Source: Artemisia argyi (Eukaryota > Streptophyta > Magnoliopsida > Asterales > Asteraceae). From it: a stretch of DNA of 64,000 bases. The stretch spans positions 308,054,857 through 308,118,856 of the forward strand of contig CM060709.1 in the NCBI GenBank assembly GCA_030686995.1. The letters are read 5' to 3'. Positions 11,501 through 22,952 of this stretch are shown piece after piece. How positions within the stretch are numbered: position 1 is the stretch's first letter; each line of letters starts with the position of its first letter. A program made the translations under genes and the position numbers. A model generated the notes under the pieces. That model was not told where the DNA came from, ran no database searches, and worked only from the letters and a program-made list of their open reading frames with translations.

Positions 11501-12573
11501 ATCAAAAATTTGATGAAGTGGTTTTGTCTAATGGCTATGTTCTTAACCAGGCTGACAAATGTGTATATAGCAAATTTGATGATTCTGGTAAAGGAGTCAT
11601 CATTTGCCTATATGTTGATGACATGTTGATCTTTGGCACTGACCAAAATCAAGTTGACCTGACAAAGGAATTTTTGTCATCAAGGTTCTCCATGAAGGAC
11701 ATGGGGGAGGCAGATGTTATCCTTGGTATAAGGATTAAACATGAAAGCAATGGTATAACAATTTCTCAGTCTCATTACATTGAGAAGGTACTGAAGAAAT
11801 TTAATTGCTTTGATTGTACTCCAGTGAGTACTCCCATGGATACCACTGAGAAGCTTATGCTGAACAATGACAAAGCTGTATCTCAACTTGAGTACTCCAG
11901 GGTGATTGGCTGCCTGACGTATGCCATGACTTGTACAAGGCCTGACATTGCTTTTGCTGTGGGTAAACTGAGCAGGTATACTAGTAATCCTAGTGCTCAG
12001 CACTGGCAAGCAATTCAGAGGGTACTGAAGTATTTGAAGAGAACTATGGATTATAGTCTCTCATATACTGGTTATCCTTCAGTGTTGGAAGGTTACACTG
12101 ATGCAAGTTGGATCAGTAACACTGAAGACAATTCGTCTACCAGTGGCTGGGTATTCCTACTTGGTGGAGGTGCAATTTCTTGGGCATCCAAGAAGCAAAC
12201 TTGTATCACCAGTTCAACAATGGAATCTGAATTTGTGGCTCTAGCAGCTGCTGGTAAAGAAGCTGAATGGTTGAGAAACTTGCTTCTTGAGATTCCATTG
12301 TGGCCTAAACCTATAGCACCTATTTCTATCCGGTGTGATAGTGATGCTACATTGGCAAAGGCTTATAGCCAGATGTACAATGGGAAGTCTAGACACTTAG
12401 GTGTCAGGCATAGCATGATTCGTGAGCTTATCATGAATGGGGTGATTTCTATAGAGTTTGTTAGATCTCAACAGAATTTAGCTGATCACTTGACGAAGGG
12501 TTTGGCTAGAGACTTGGTTATAAAGTCTGCTAAAGGGATGGGTTTAAAGTCCAACTTGGTCACTGAATGCTAG
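8555..12573 (+). pseudogene. Copia gag-pol, broken in three places
   Basis: The ATG at 8555 begins the gag frame (MAAAMRHMAANFSKLDKFEG), which is lost near 8624 after VDF, apparently through a small deletion. From 8629 the correct frame continues, with in-frame stops TAA at 8983 (CAA to TAA likely) and TAA at 10732 (GAA to TAA likely). Domains in order: UBN2/DUF4219-type gag; zinc knuckle CWKCGKSGHIKRDC (about 9301-9342); protease with DSGATVHVC; GAG-pre-integrase LWHARLGHVHFKRM; integrase core with FRTDRGGEY; reverse transcriptase with YVDDM (about 11610-11625); RNase H with TDASW and the ADHLTKGL tail. Catalytic residues that I can see are kept, so the loss of coding is recent. Confidence 0.92.
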
Positions 12574-13078
12574 GACACCCAACTCCCTCCCGAGGAAACT
12601 TGGGAGCTGAGTTCAATGTGGAAAGCTGAACATTCAGTGTACTGAAGCACATGTTTTACATACATCCCAAGGTTTGTGCTTGGAACCTGCTGATAAGGAG
12701 GATGAAGTCATTACTTCTTAATGGTTAATTTTCTTTGAAAAAGTGCTTGGAAGGAGCATGAATAAAGAGGAACCACCTATGTGAATGTTGAAGTTTTGCC
12801 GCTTCAGGAAGCTATGGACTTTTAGCTTTTACAACATTTATGAATTGGATATGAACACATGGCTTGTATAGTGTCAGGAGTGTTTAAGTGTTGGAAAACT
12901 TGTGTGCATTTTATCTTCAGGTATTCAAATGGGTTGAAGGGTTCAATTCTTAGAACACCCTGATTCTCGAATATTTGAACGTGTAATTTACTAAGATGGA
13001 AATTCAATCCTCAGGACATTTTCGTTTATGCACTTGTTTTGTATTATGGTTATTTTTCATGCAAAGGTAGTGAACTAA

Positions 13079-13091
13079 ATTTGGGGAGGAT
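13079..13091 (+). promoter_or_regulatory. Copia polypurine tract
   Basis: The purine-rich run TTTGGGGAGGAT lies directly before the 3' LTR, at the expected position for the plus-strand primer. Confidence 0.8.
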
Positions 13092-13705
13092 TGTTGGAAA
13101 ATTTAGTGCACTTGTGGGATTTGTTCACACCTGGTAATGGGCTTGGAGGTACGGAGTGTACACCCATCAGGTCCCTGAACATCCTGACTCTAATAGTGGT
13201 TGGGTAGGATTCTGCTGCTAGTATTGGTTTCCACTGATAGTGGATCCTGCTGCTATCGTCAGGATCCTGCTGATGATATGTAACTGATTTGACCTATTCA
13301 AATGGCAGTTACATATACACTTATGACCACGTCTGACTGGTCAAGTAACCATTATTTTAGGCTATAATGGGGATAATTATGTGGAGATTAATGGGCCGAT
13401 TAATTCTCATAATTCCATTTGACCAGTCATGAGTATCTTCCTATAAATAGGAAATCATATTATGCATGAAGGGATATACAAAAAACACACAACACTTAAA
13501 CACGAAGGGTTATTGATTTGTGCCTAAATCACTAACAACATTTGGTCTTATCCCAAGTAGATATTCGTGATACCCAGGCATTAGGGTCGAATAGTTTACT
13601 TTGGAAAGTGATAACAAGATTCCAAGTGATATCCGGTAACCTTAATTGGTACGTAGCTAGGTCTTTGATTATCTCTACCATGATCTGGGCGAATAACCAC
13701 CAACA
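13092..13705 (+). repeat. Copia 3' LTR (614 bp)
   Basis: Same ends and TATAAATA box (13442-13449) as the 5' LTR. It lacks 77 bp of the CTGCTG-rich block present in the 5' copy. Confidence 0.93.
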
Positions 13706-13862
13706 CTTATTTGTTCCAAGCGCATTTTTATGTGGGTCACATGGTTGGTTTTATTTGTTTAGCTTATACCTAGTGTTTATAGGTTTCTTTTTCCTTTGTC
13801 AATCAGCTTTACCTACCAATTACCATGCATCATAAATGCATTGACACCCATTGTGTATTGAG

Positions 13863-14029
13863 TAAGGGTGAGCAAAACCGACCGACGACCGAAAACCGAC
13901 ACAAACCAACCGAAACCGACCCCGACCGACACAAACCGAGCTATATTCAGTTCGGGACTCGGGTTGGAATTTCCAGTAAGTTGGGACTCGGGTTGGGACG
14001 GGTCGGGTTCGGCCCGATGCTCACCCCTA
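13863..14029. mobile_element. hAT-type MITE, 167 bp
   Basis: Terminal inverted repeats TAAGGGTGAGCA and, inverted, TAGGGGTGAGCA. The 8-bp flanks GTATTGAG (13855-13862) and GTAATGAG (14030-14037) match at 7 of 8 positions. The interior consists of ACCGAC/GTCGGG-type repeats, as in widespread plant hAT MITEs. Non-coding. Confidence 0.85.
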
Positions 14030-14104
14030 GTAATGAGTGTATTCCTATTCATTGATTTTTAAGGAATCTATGTAGAAAGAGGCTTGTACGGTACCACACA
14101 CCAT

Positions 14105-14410
14105 CAGGCCGTCCCATGAATTCTAGATATTTTTTAGGGCCTTGGACAAAATTACAAAATAAGACATTTTCAGAATGAATGTTATATATAAAGTGTCATC
14201 TTTTATATATAAGATATAATACAATTAGTTATTTAATAATTCTAACATATTACTTATTTAAGATATTTTTTTCATCTAAATACTTTTTTTCTTTATGGAG
14301 AACAATTTGTACGCATGCATATACTATTAACGGGACAAATTTGGGTCTCGTAAAAATTTTGGGGCACTGAGCGATCACTCACCTTGCACACGCCCTAAAA
14401 GACAACCCTG
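14105..14410. mobile_element. 306-bp hAT-like MITE, copy 1
   Basis: Begins CAGGCCGTCCCATG and ends ...CAACCCTG, with perfect 8-bp target duplications CACACCAT (14097-14104 and 14411-14418). It is clearly related along its length to the element at 21004-21309, which is also exactly 306 bp. Non-coding. Confidence 0.88.
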
Positions 14411-14720
14411 CACACCATCACTCTTGGATAGAGATTCATGCTATGATTTTGGCGCTGTCCTCATGACTTGACATAACCAACACAAACCCAACACACTTCC
14501 TTTTTTTACTCATGTTATTGTAGGCGTCCTGTGAGTTTCTATGCGCTGCACTTTCTTTTAGTGATTTAGTCTACTAATTTGATTTTCTCTTATTCTATGC
14601 GCTTAGGTGCACATGGGCAATTGAGTGCGCTGCTAGTATGCGCTTGAACATTTGATGTTCGCTTATGTGTTTGACGGTTGGATGAGCCAGATGTAATGTA
14701 ATATCTAATGGAGGATTGAT

Positions 14721-14864
14721 ATTTTCTTTTGAACGGCTAAATTTTCATTGATAGAATTAGCAAGAATTTAGAAAATACAATAAAGATAAGGAAATCCATA
14801 CAAAAACACCAAGCCTAAAAATATAGCACATAAAACACCTCCTCTAATGATAAAACTCGGCCAA
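14721..14864 (-). mobile_element. Short 5'-truncated LINE scrap
   Basis: 144 bp flanked by 18-bp direct repeats ATCTAAYGGAGGATTGAT (14703-14720 and 14865-14882, one mismatch). It starts on the plus strand with a T-rich run, i.e. the A tail of a minus-strand insertion, and resembles a plant LINE 3' untranslated end. Confidence 0.6.
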
Positions 14865-15140
14865 ATCTAACGGAGGATTGATCGAAAGTCCATTTTGGTA
14901 AAATACATGTGCACGGTTCATTTTGATAATCTACTACCATAAAAAGGTTAATTTTAAAAACTTTCTCTTAAATTAAAGTCTATTAGTATGTCAGCTATTG
15001 AAAAGATTCCAAACCATGTTTTGGAGGAAGAAATAATAGGAAAAAAAAAATAATAATACTAATAAATAAAAAATAAAATAAAAATAAAAAGGTGATGTTT
15101 CAAGTTTAAAGTTTTTAGCATCTGATCACTTGGGACATTG

Positions 15141-15350
15141 GTAGATTTTAAAGTTTTTTTTTTTTTTTTTTTTTTTTTGTTTTTTTTTTTTTTTTTTGAG
15201 ATGTTTGTTCGATGTCTCTTAGAGGTAACGTTTCCTTAGATGCTTGGTTCTCAAGTATGGTGTTTTAGTATCACTTTCATTTTCCATTTGTATTTTCTAG
15301 CTCTTTGCGACCTATATTAATAAAAATCTTATTTGCCGCTAAAAAAAATA
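15141..15350 (+). mobile_element. Probable LINE 3' end
   Basis: Poly(T) runs (15141-15197), then about 150 bp ending in a T/A-rich tail (AATAAAAATCTTATTTGCCG then A-rich), typical of plant LINE 3' ends. No TSD identified. Confidence 0.4.
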
Positions 15351-15551
15351 ATAAAAAAAGTCATGCATATATGTAGAAGAAAAAATTTACTTACTACTGA
15401 AAGCTATCATATGTCAATATAAGACCTTAATTGCATTTTTTTTTGTCTTATTAGTTAAGCTATCATATGTCAATATAAGACCTTATATTACAAGGGTAGT
15501 CTGACATGAAAAATCGAAATTCAATATTTTTTTACTGAAAAGGGACGGGAA

Positions 15552-16001
15552 TTAATATATATATATATAATAAGGCATCACAAACGACGCCGTATATGCC
15601 TCTTTTCTACAGTGCACCTACAGTACTTTCTATATTTGGCCTACTAGCGTGTGATAAGGCCCAATTTGAGATCCGTTTAAGTAGCCCAATAACAATGAAT
15701 TGACGGGAGTAAGTGGCACATGTCACAACTTTATATTGCTTCCAATAGAAATGTTCAAAAGTGCCCCTTTTATATGCATAATAATTTTCTGCCCCTTTTT
15801 ATAGCAACATGTATAATAATTTTCGACTTCTATTATCCTCATATGAATGACAAAATATACACTTTGCAGTGTCTTGGCATTTAGCCAATATAACAAAATT
15901 AACTGAATCCGATAAAACCAACACTTATGAATAACATTTTTTAAAAAATAACCGACAACTACGACGCCCCGCCGCAACGCGGCGGACCGGTGCCCGACTA
16001 G
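15552..16001 (+). mobile_element. Non-autonomous Helitron, about 450 bp
   Basis: The 3' end is textbook: hairpin CCGCCGC-AAC-GCGGCGG (15969-15985), 12 nt, then CTAG (15998-16001) followed by T. Comparison with the kinase copy 1 locus gives the empty site: GGGAATTGAGC there versus GGGAA + insertion + TTGAAC here. The 5' end is blurred by a (TA)n run and shows no clear TC, so 15552 is inferred from the empty site. Contains no ORF. Its last bases enter the kinase reading frame. Confidence 0.75.
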
Positions 16002-17066
16002 TTGAACAAAATACCTGACTTTTCCCGAGATGGAAAGAGAAACGTCGGTACCATTTTACCAAATATTTTCATGTCTAAAGGCGACAGCATTTGGTTAGCT
16101 TTCTCTTGTGAGGCTAGGATAGATTCAAGACCCGCTACAACTTGGGCCATTGTAGGCCGTTGCTTTGGACTGCTATGCAAACACCTGTCAGCTAGTTGCG
16201 CAAACTCCTTTAAACATTTAGAGGATACACTCCCCCTAATATTCACATCAACAATTTGCTTGACCCTGCCTTCTTTAACAGAGTCGTGTGCCCATGCTGC
16301 TAAACCACATTGTTCCTCATCAATACTTGTATCTACTGCTTTTTTCCCACACAAGACTTCAAATAGTACCACCCCAAACGCATACACATCAGACTTTCGA
16401 GTCAACTTACCCGTGTAAAAGTAATTTGGATCTAGATATCCAAATGTACCTCTTACCATTGTGTTAACATAAGTGGAAGGCAGATTTGTGGGACCTATCT
16501 TGGATAAGCCAAAGTCTGATATCTTAGCAGCCCAATTGATATCTACCAATATATTTGAGCTTTTAAGTTTTAACATCTCGATGTATAACTCCAAGGTTTA
16601 TACCCGTACCAGTGTGTAAGTAATCTAAGCCACGAGCGGCCCCTATGCATATTTTGAGCCTTCTAACCCAAGTCAGATTCTGATATTTATGGAGACGATC
16701 TGCAAGAGTTCCATTAGGCATATACTCATAAATAAGGATCATCTCTTGGCCATCATTGCAGTAACCGATCAAAGACACCAAGTGGCAGTGCCTTAACTTC
16801 GACAGCATCTCAACTTCAGCCCAAAACTCTACAGCTCCTTGATTAGAAGTTGATTCCAGCCGCTTAATAGCAGCATCCACGCGATATGAGCCATTAGAGA
16901 CGGTCCCTTTGTACACCTTGCCAAAACCTCCACGTCCAATAACTAATGACTCATCAAAGTCATGTGTTGCTAGCTGAATCTCAGAAAATGTAAACTGGCG
17001 ACACGGTTGTATCGACTCTAAGGATAAGGAGGATTGAGCGTGCTGGCTGCTGGTTGGAAATGACAT
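15998..17066 (-). pseudogene. FERONIA-like kinase, copy 2 (frameshifted)
   Basis: Near-identical to the kinase at 1287-2402, starting MSFPTSSQHA at 17066. A 7-bp tandem duplication of a TTTTAA(G/C) unit around 16561-16575, just after the HRDVK codons, shifts the frame: the first ORF ends soon after HRDVKT (16563) and the second half (DFG onward) is in another frame. Relative to copy 1 it has extra residues (NQMLSPLD) before the tail. Its stop codon, TAG read from 16000-15998, lies in the CTAG end of the Helitron. Without suppression only a truncated N-lobe would be made. Confidence 0.9.
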
Positions 17067-18802
17067 GATTATGGATAGGAATTAAAAGACAACTAGACAG
17101 TAGTATCTTAAAATGTATATAATATATATGGTCATAGTTAATTAGTTATAGATGCGACAAGTTATAGATATGTATCAGCAGCATTATTTATTGATATTTC
17201 TTCTTCTAGGAAAGAGACATGGACCCAGCTTCATTCGGTGGTTCTACCACGTAATTACGATATAGGTTGAATTGTTGAAAACTTGAAACGGCTTATATTT
17301 TCCAAGAAGTACCGTGTGAGGTACACAAAAGAAAAGGACACGAATCTGTGTAACAGTAGTCAACAATGTTGCATGCTGCTTAAGGCTGCCAACAATGGTC
17401 GGTCAACTGTATCCGGTCACACCGATTGGGTTGCTGTCACTAGTCGCTGGATCGATCAGCTTCAAAATTGCCGAAGGCTTCGTCCAAATGACCCAATGTC
17501 TAATCCACTTCATGCCAAGAATTTGTACGGTTGATAAGTTTAAAAAAATAACAAAAAAATAACTTTTTTAAACTTTTAATTTTAATCCCTTTTAACACTA
17601 TAAATACCTCACTTATACACAATTTATATATGAGATGCATAATTCTGTGTTAGAAAAATAGAACACCAAAGCATACTAAATTTCTTTGGATGCATTTAAA
17701 AAACAAATAAGACTATTATGTTTTTGTATTATTTTTAAAATATTGTATTCTAATTTTTATTTTTATTTAAATGAATGAAAATTTATTTACTGTGAGGACG
17801 ATGCAAAGTGGAATACGAAAGTTTATTCATTAAAATACAAAGTAGAATACGACATTGAAGTAAAAATACAAATTATGATACATTACATTAATTAAAAACG
17901 TAAACGTACAAAATTTAAAATGTAATAAGCTTAATTAGTACCAATTAATTTGTATACTTAACGCCTTAACGGTGATGGACGCAATAATAAAATAAATAAA
18001 ATAAAATAAAAAGGCAATCTGGATATACTTTAAGTTAGTTTTACATATATATGACTTTGACCAAAAAACTATGACCACTAGATATATGACATTGACAAAA
18101 AATTGAATGGTGGCCAAGTTGATTTATAGAAGTCCGACGCTTAACAAGTACGTTTAAGAGGAACGAGGTCTCATGTAACATGCAATTATTGGTCTTATAG
18201 TTTTGATGTACGTAACCCTAATTTTTCTACTTCAACGTCATAAGTTTTAAAATATCCCACAATATCTTTTTGCTAGACGCATACAATATATATTAGTGAC
18301 AGTTTTTGGCAAACATCAAGCATGTAAGATGATTTTCGACCAATTAGCTAGCAAAATGGGCGAACATCATTCTTGGTTATCGACGTTTTTTCAAGAAATG
18401 TGTTAAATACGATTTTAAAATGCCATTTATAAGGTTCAATAGTTGTTCTTTTAACCAACTTGTGATGAATTCTAGGCGAAGACTCTTTGACACACACATG
18501 TACAATCAAAGTATTCGTTATTTGTTTAGTCGATATCATTCTAAATGACTTCATAAAAATATTGCTGCATAAGTTATAAAATTATGCCACGTTATCTCAT
18601 TATTGCAAAATGAGGCTCAAACTCATGAAACTGAAAGAGTCGATTCGTATGTTTGATGCATGCAATCTATATAGTACTATGCCAGCTAGTACACGTTCTT
18701 TTATTCCGATATCAACTTCTAAAACACGTAAGCAAATGAACCAAATGTTGACTTTGACATAGTCAATTAGGTCCAAAAGAAAGACACTACGCAACATATG
18801 TG
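17067..18802. other. Intergenic between kinase copy 2 and TAXI-like gene 1
   Basis: AT-rich. The first 200 bp match the upstream region of kinase copy 1. An 83-codon ORF at 17283-17534 has no recognisable domain and I do not call it. Nothing else supported. Confidence 0.4.
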
Positions 18803-18809
18803 TATAAAT
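18803..18809 (+). promoter_or_regulatory. TATA box of TAXI-like gene 1
   Basis: TATAAAT. It lies only 8 bp upstream of the first in-frame ATG (18817), so transcription should start beyond that ATG. This favours the ATG at 18856. Confidence 0.55.
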
Positions 18810-18855
18810 CTAGTGCATGCCTACACTCAAGAATGTACAAATTAAACATCAAAAA

Positions 18856-20124
18856 ATGCATTTGCTTATACAACTACTTGTTATCATTCGAGCCTTCATC
18901 TCCCATGAACCTGAATCCATAGCACAATCACCTTATAGTTACACTTTCGCAGTTGTTCCGATAACCAAACATATCGATGCCATAAAGCCTCTCTATAGTG
19001 TTCAGATCATGACTACAGATCTTGCATACGAGGAATATTCGTACTCAAAGTTGCTTATAGATATCGACGCTCCATTCACATGGCATGACTGCGTCCCTGA
19101 ATGGAAAACTTATCCCATCCCATGCAACGAGTTTAAATGCAAAGACATACAAACATCTTACTCCTACAAAAACCCTTCTTGTTTTCCAACAACCGAAAAT
19201 CTAGTTTTACCTAGTTGGGGATATGGCTCGTGTCATGTCAGTGTGGTTAACCCTGTTACTGGATCATGTGATGATACAGTACTCAACTATGATTTTATCA
19301 CGGTAAACACTAGTAATAATAGAAATTATTTAACTGGTGTATATGGTGCTACACCTATTGGAGCTTGTGCTTCTTCCAAATCCTTTCAATCATTCCCTAA
19401 AAATGTTACGGGTGTTATGGCACTTTCTTCCTCACCTTATGCCTTACCCGTGTCTGTTACTGATCCGCTTAAAAAAGTTATAGCTCTATGTTTGCCTAGC
19501 AACTCGTCTGCTCCTGGGGTTTTATTTTCAGGAATTGGTCCTTATTACCTTCTTCCTAATTCTGATGTCGATATAAGAAGTTTAATTTTGTATACTCCAT
19601 TACTAAAGCATTCAGATTCCTTTGGATACTTTATCAGTGCAAATGCGATTGTAATTCAAAACCTACCTATTGACATTCCCGTGAATGCCACTACTAAACT
19701 TAGTACAACTGAGCCTTACACTACTCTTAGAACCGACATTTATACTCGAGTGGTTAAGAGCTTTGCAATGGTTACAAAACAAATCCCGAAAGCGAAGCCA
19801 ATCGCACCGTTTGACCTTTGTTTTCTTACATTAACCAATGGTACTAATGGTAGTTTAAAAGTACCAGATATTGATTTAAGCCTTGAGGGTGGGAACAAGT
19901 GGACAATATCCACACCTAACTCAATCAAACAAATGACTAAGGATGTGGCATGTCTAGCGTTTGTTGATGGTGGTGCAACAAGTGAACCAGCTATCACGAT
20001 TGGAACATTTCAGTTTGAGGATAACTTTGTGATGTTTGATTTAGAGAATTTAAAATTTGGGTTTAGTTCTTCTTTGTTGAGTAAGAAGACTTCTTGTGCA
20101 AACTTTAACTTTACACTAACGTAG
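18856..20124 (+). CDS. TAXI/basic 7S globulin-like secreted aspartic-protease homologue 1
   Basis: Intronless. The ORF is open from 18817 (435 aa), but the start at 18856 (422 aa) fits the TATA position and puts the hydrophobic signal peptide (HLLIQLLVIIRAFIS) at the N-terminus, as in the paralogue at 25537. The fold is a pepsin-like protein of the TAXI/xylanase-inhibitor, basic 7S globulin and EDGP/GIP family. The first catalytic DTG is replaced (LLIDIDAPFTWHDC), so it should be a non-catalytic secreted binder or inhibitor in the apoplast. The second lobe has FVDGGATSEPAITIG near the C-terminus. About a dozen cysteines would form disulfides. Target unknown. Confidence 0.88.
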   Translation: MHLLIQLLVIIRAFISHEPESIAQSPYSYTFAVVPITKHIDAIKPLYSVQIMTTDLAYEEYSYSKLLIDIDAPFTWHDCVPEWKTYPIPCNEFKCKDIQTSYSYKNPSCFPTTENLVLPSWGYGSCHVSVVNPVTGSCDDTVLNYDFITVNTSNNRNYLTGVYGATPIGACASSKSFQSFPKNVTGVMALSSSPYALPVSVTDPLKKVIALCLPSNSSAPGVLFSGIGPYYLLPNSDVDIRSLILYTPLLKHSDSFGYFISANAIVIQNLPIDIPVNATTKLSTTEPYTTLRTDIYTRVVKSFAMVTKQIPKAKPIAPFDLCFLTLTNGTNGSLKVPDIDLSLEGGNKWTISTPNSIKQMTKDVACLAFVDGGATSEPAITIGTFQFEDNFVMFDLENLKFGFSSSLLSKKTSCANFNFTLT

Positions 20125-20995
20125 TTAATTGCTACAGAAGTTGTACGCTCGATAAAGCATCAACCAGGAATGAATGTATTCACTAATATGAAAATTGTTC
20201 GATTAGTGTTGGGCATGTAGTCCAAGTAGCTGAAAGGTTAATCTTACTACCATATTTTGAATGTTCATGTAATAAAATAATCTCACTTGAACAAAGTAGG
20301 TATTTATTTCACTAATTTCTTTATTTGGTAATTAATTAGGCAGTATAAATAGTTGCAAAATACGGAGTAAAGTTTGAATGGTCAATTTTATCCATTTTGC
20401 AAAAACAGACTTACTAAAAAATTATTTTGATTGTCGAAACTAGAAACTTAAAAGAACTAGTTCTTAAGGCGGTGCTCATTTTAAAGACCAGTGATTCAAC
20501 ATATTACATGCATATATCATGTTTACCGCCACCTTCAAAGGCGTCATCTGATCGTACCGAGGGTTTTGCTGAGAATTCTAATCTATGCATACCTCAAATT
20601 TGTACAAATAACAATAAATTCCATAGTTCCTTCGTGGACATAATTCTAGATGTGTGAACCACGCAAATTCTTTGGGTCAATTGGCTTTACTCGAAGTTAT
20701 TATATTGCACTATCATTTGAAAATGAAGATAGATGTGGGAGCATGGTAGTATGTCAAGCTAGGGACATGATACTCGAGTTCAAACATTTATTAAACATGA
20801 AACAGATATAGAAATCTAATTAAAGGTGACAGAATAACATTAGGAAACAAGTTAGTGTTGGAGCATATTCAACGATATTACTTGATATTGTTGGCATCAG
20901 TTAATTAAACACTACTATATTAAATTAAGTATTTGTACTTTGAGTTTTTTCTACGCCTACATATATTCGTAATTAAAAATTAAGTCGCATGCATA
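20125..20995. other. Intergenic between TAXI-like genes 1 and 2
   Basis: AT-rich, no gene supported. From about 20930 the sequence matches 25080-25145, the start of a duplicated upstream block shared by gene copies 2 and 3. Confidence 0.5.
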
Positions 20996-21003
20996 TTGGA
21001 CAA

Positions 21004-21309
21004 CAGAGCCGTCCCATGAATTATTGATTTTTTTTAATGCATTGGACGAAATTACATAATAAGGCCTTCCGAAAAGAAATATTGTATATAAAGTGTCACC
21101 GTGTACAAGATATAATGCAGTTAGTTATATAAACGTTCTAACATATTACTCCAACTTATTTAAGATATTTTTTCATCCAAATACCTTTTTTTTCATGAAA
21201 AATATGTATACGCATGCATATAATTATTAACGGGACAAATTTTGGGACCCTTAAAAATTTTAGGACCCTGAGCGGTTGCTCACCTTGCACACTCTCAAAA
21301 ACGGCCCTG
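21004..21309. mobile_element. 306-bp hAT-like MITE, copy 2
   Basis: Starts CAGAGCCGTCCC and ends ACGGCCCTG. Target duplications are TTGGACAA (20996-21003) and TTGCCAA(G) (21310-21316), both one change away from TTGGCCAA. The paralogous upstream region of TAXI-like gene 3 preserves the empty site TTGGCCAAG near 25145. Same length and sequence family as 14105-14410. Confidence 0.88.
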
Positions 21310-21579
21310 TTGCCAAGTTGATTCGAAGACCAACATCAAACACGTTGAGGGAACGAGGTCTTAATTATGATATACTCCGTTTTCTTTGTCTTATTGTTTC
21401 TAAAGTGCTCAATATACAGATTAGTCTCTTGGTCAAAAATTCATTTACAAGTGATTCTTAGTTTTGTTGACATTCTGTCTACAACTTAACAATCACTTTA
21501 TAATACTGACTTCTATCTTTAACAATTGACTTTCAAAAAAAAAGTTGTAAAGATAACACATGCACTACGCTTCGAATAC

Positions 21580-21588
21580 TATATAAAT
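21580..21588 (+). promoter_or_regulatory. TATA box of TAXI-like pseudogene 2
   Basis: TATATAAAT in a block identical in layout to the promoter of gene 3 (25456-25464). Confidence 0.6.
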
Positions 21589-21620
21589 CTTCCCCTGATG
21601 GGTTATAAAAGCAACAGTTA

Positions 21621-22952
21621 ATGAGTTACGAAAAAACAGAATCATATTCCAAAATGCTTTTTCTTATACAACTACTTGCTTCCATTCTAGCCTTCATTTC
21701 TCATGGACATGAAGCCAGAGCACAACCAGCTAACACTTACACTTCGTTAGTTGTTCCTATAACCAAACATACTGACACTAACCCTCTCTATAGCATGCAG
21801 ATCACAATTAAAGGTGTCTCTGAGGATTATGGTAACTATTTGGATCCATCCAAAGTCTCAAACTACCTTATAGACATCGACGCTCCTATCGTTTGGCATG
21901 ACTGCATCGATTATTTTCAATTTGGTCCCCTTCCAATTAGTTACTGCATAGATGCGCAACCTTACTCGTACAACAGTTCATCCTGCAAGCCATTATATCT
22001 ACCTAATTATGAATATTATCCATGTCCGGTCAATGTTTTTAATCCTGTTAACAGATCCTGCGATGATACTTACTTGAACGCCGATTTGTTTGAAATGAAA
22101 ACAAGTGACGGTAAAAGTATTTTAAGTGGTGTATATCGCGCGTCTGTAACAGGATCTTGTGCTTCTCGTTCATCATTTCAATCATTCAATTCCCTAAAGA
22201 TGTTACGGGTGTCATGGCGTTTTCTTCATCGCCTTATGCATTACCCGCGACTCTAGGTTTATATGGAGAGCCGTTATCCACAAAGTTTAAAAAAAATAAC
22301 AGCTCTATGCTTGCCCAGCAACTCCTCTACCCCAGGAGTTCTGTTTGTTGGAAATGGCCCTTATTATCTTCCTCCAAATTTGGACGATGATATAAGAAGT
22401 TTACTTTCTTATACCCCGTTATTAAAGCATCCAGATTCATTTGGATACTTTATTAGCATCAATGCGATTGTTATTAAGATGAGGTCTATCATCATTCCCG
22501 TGAATGCCACTACTAAACTTAGTACAATTGAGCCTTATACCACACTTAGAACAGACATTTATACTAGCTTGGTTAGGAGGTTTTCAAAGGTCACAAGACG
22601 AATCCCAAGTGCAAAGCCAATAGCACCGTTTGGCCTTTGTTTTAGTACAGCCACAAACGGCACCAAAGTAGGTTTAAAAGTTCCTAATATTGATTTACGT
22701 CTTCAAGGTGGGATGACGTGGACGATATCATCTGCTAACTCGATTAAGCAAATGACTAATGATGTTGGGTGTCTAGCGTTCGTTGACGGTGGTGCAACGA
22801 GTGAACCTGCTATCACGATTGGAACATTTCAGATTGAAAATAACTTAGTGGTGTTTGATTCAGAGAATTCAACTTTTGGGTTTAGTTCATCGTTGTTAAG
22901 CCGGAATACTTCTTGTGCAAAATTCAATTTCACCATACCAATGGAATATTAA
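21621..22952 (+). pseudogene. TAXI-like gene 2, broken by two frameshifts
   Basis: Close paralogue of the gene at 25537. A 5-bp insertion (AATTC-type duplication near 22190) and a 1-bp gain in an A run near 22290 add up to 6 bp, so the frame is restored downstream. Between them the original frame meets TAG at 22254-22256. The ends remain well preserved: signal peptide MLFLIQLLASILAFIS, the LIDIDAPIVWHDC site lacking catalytic DTG, and FVDGGATSEPAITIG. The promoter is intact, so it may be transcribed, but a full protein is not expected. Confidence 0.88.

Larger units (their letters stand above)
7836..13705 (+). mobile_element. Ty1/copia LTR retrotransposon, complete but mutated
   Basis: Element of 5,870 bp flanked by the exact 5-bp target duplication CTTAT (7831-7835 and 13706-13710). 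LTRs start TGTTGG and end CAACA. The interior holds gag, protease, integrase, reverse transcriptase and RNase H in copia order. Three lesions break the polyprotein: a frameshift near 8624, a nonsense codon at 8983-8985 and another at 10732-10734. It cannot move by itself in this state. Confidence 0.95.

Noticed and set aside
17283..17534. 83-aa ORF upstream of TAXI-like gene 1
   Set aside because: No domain or signal peptide; lies in a region duplicated only in part at the other kinase locus.
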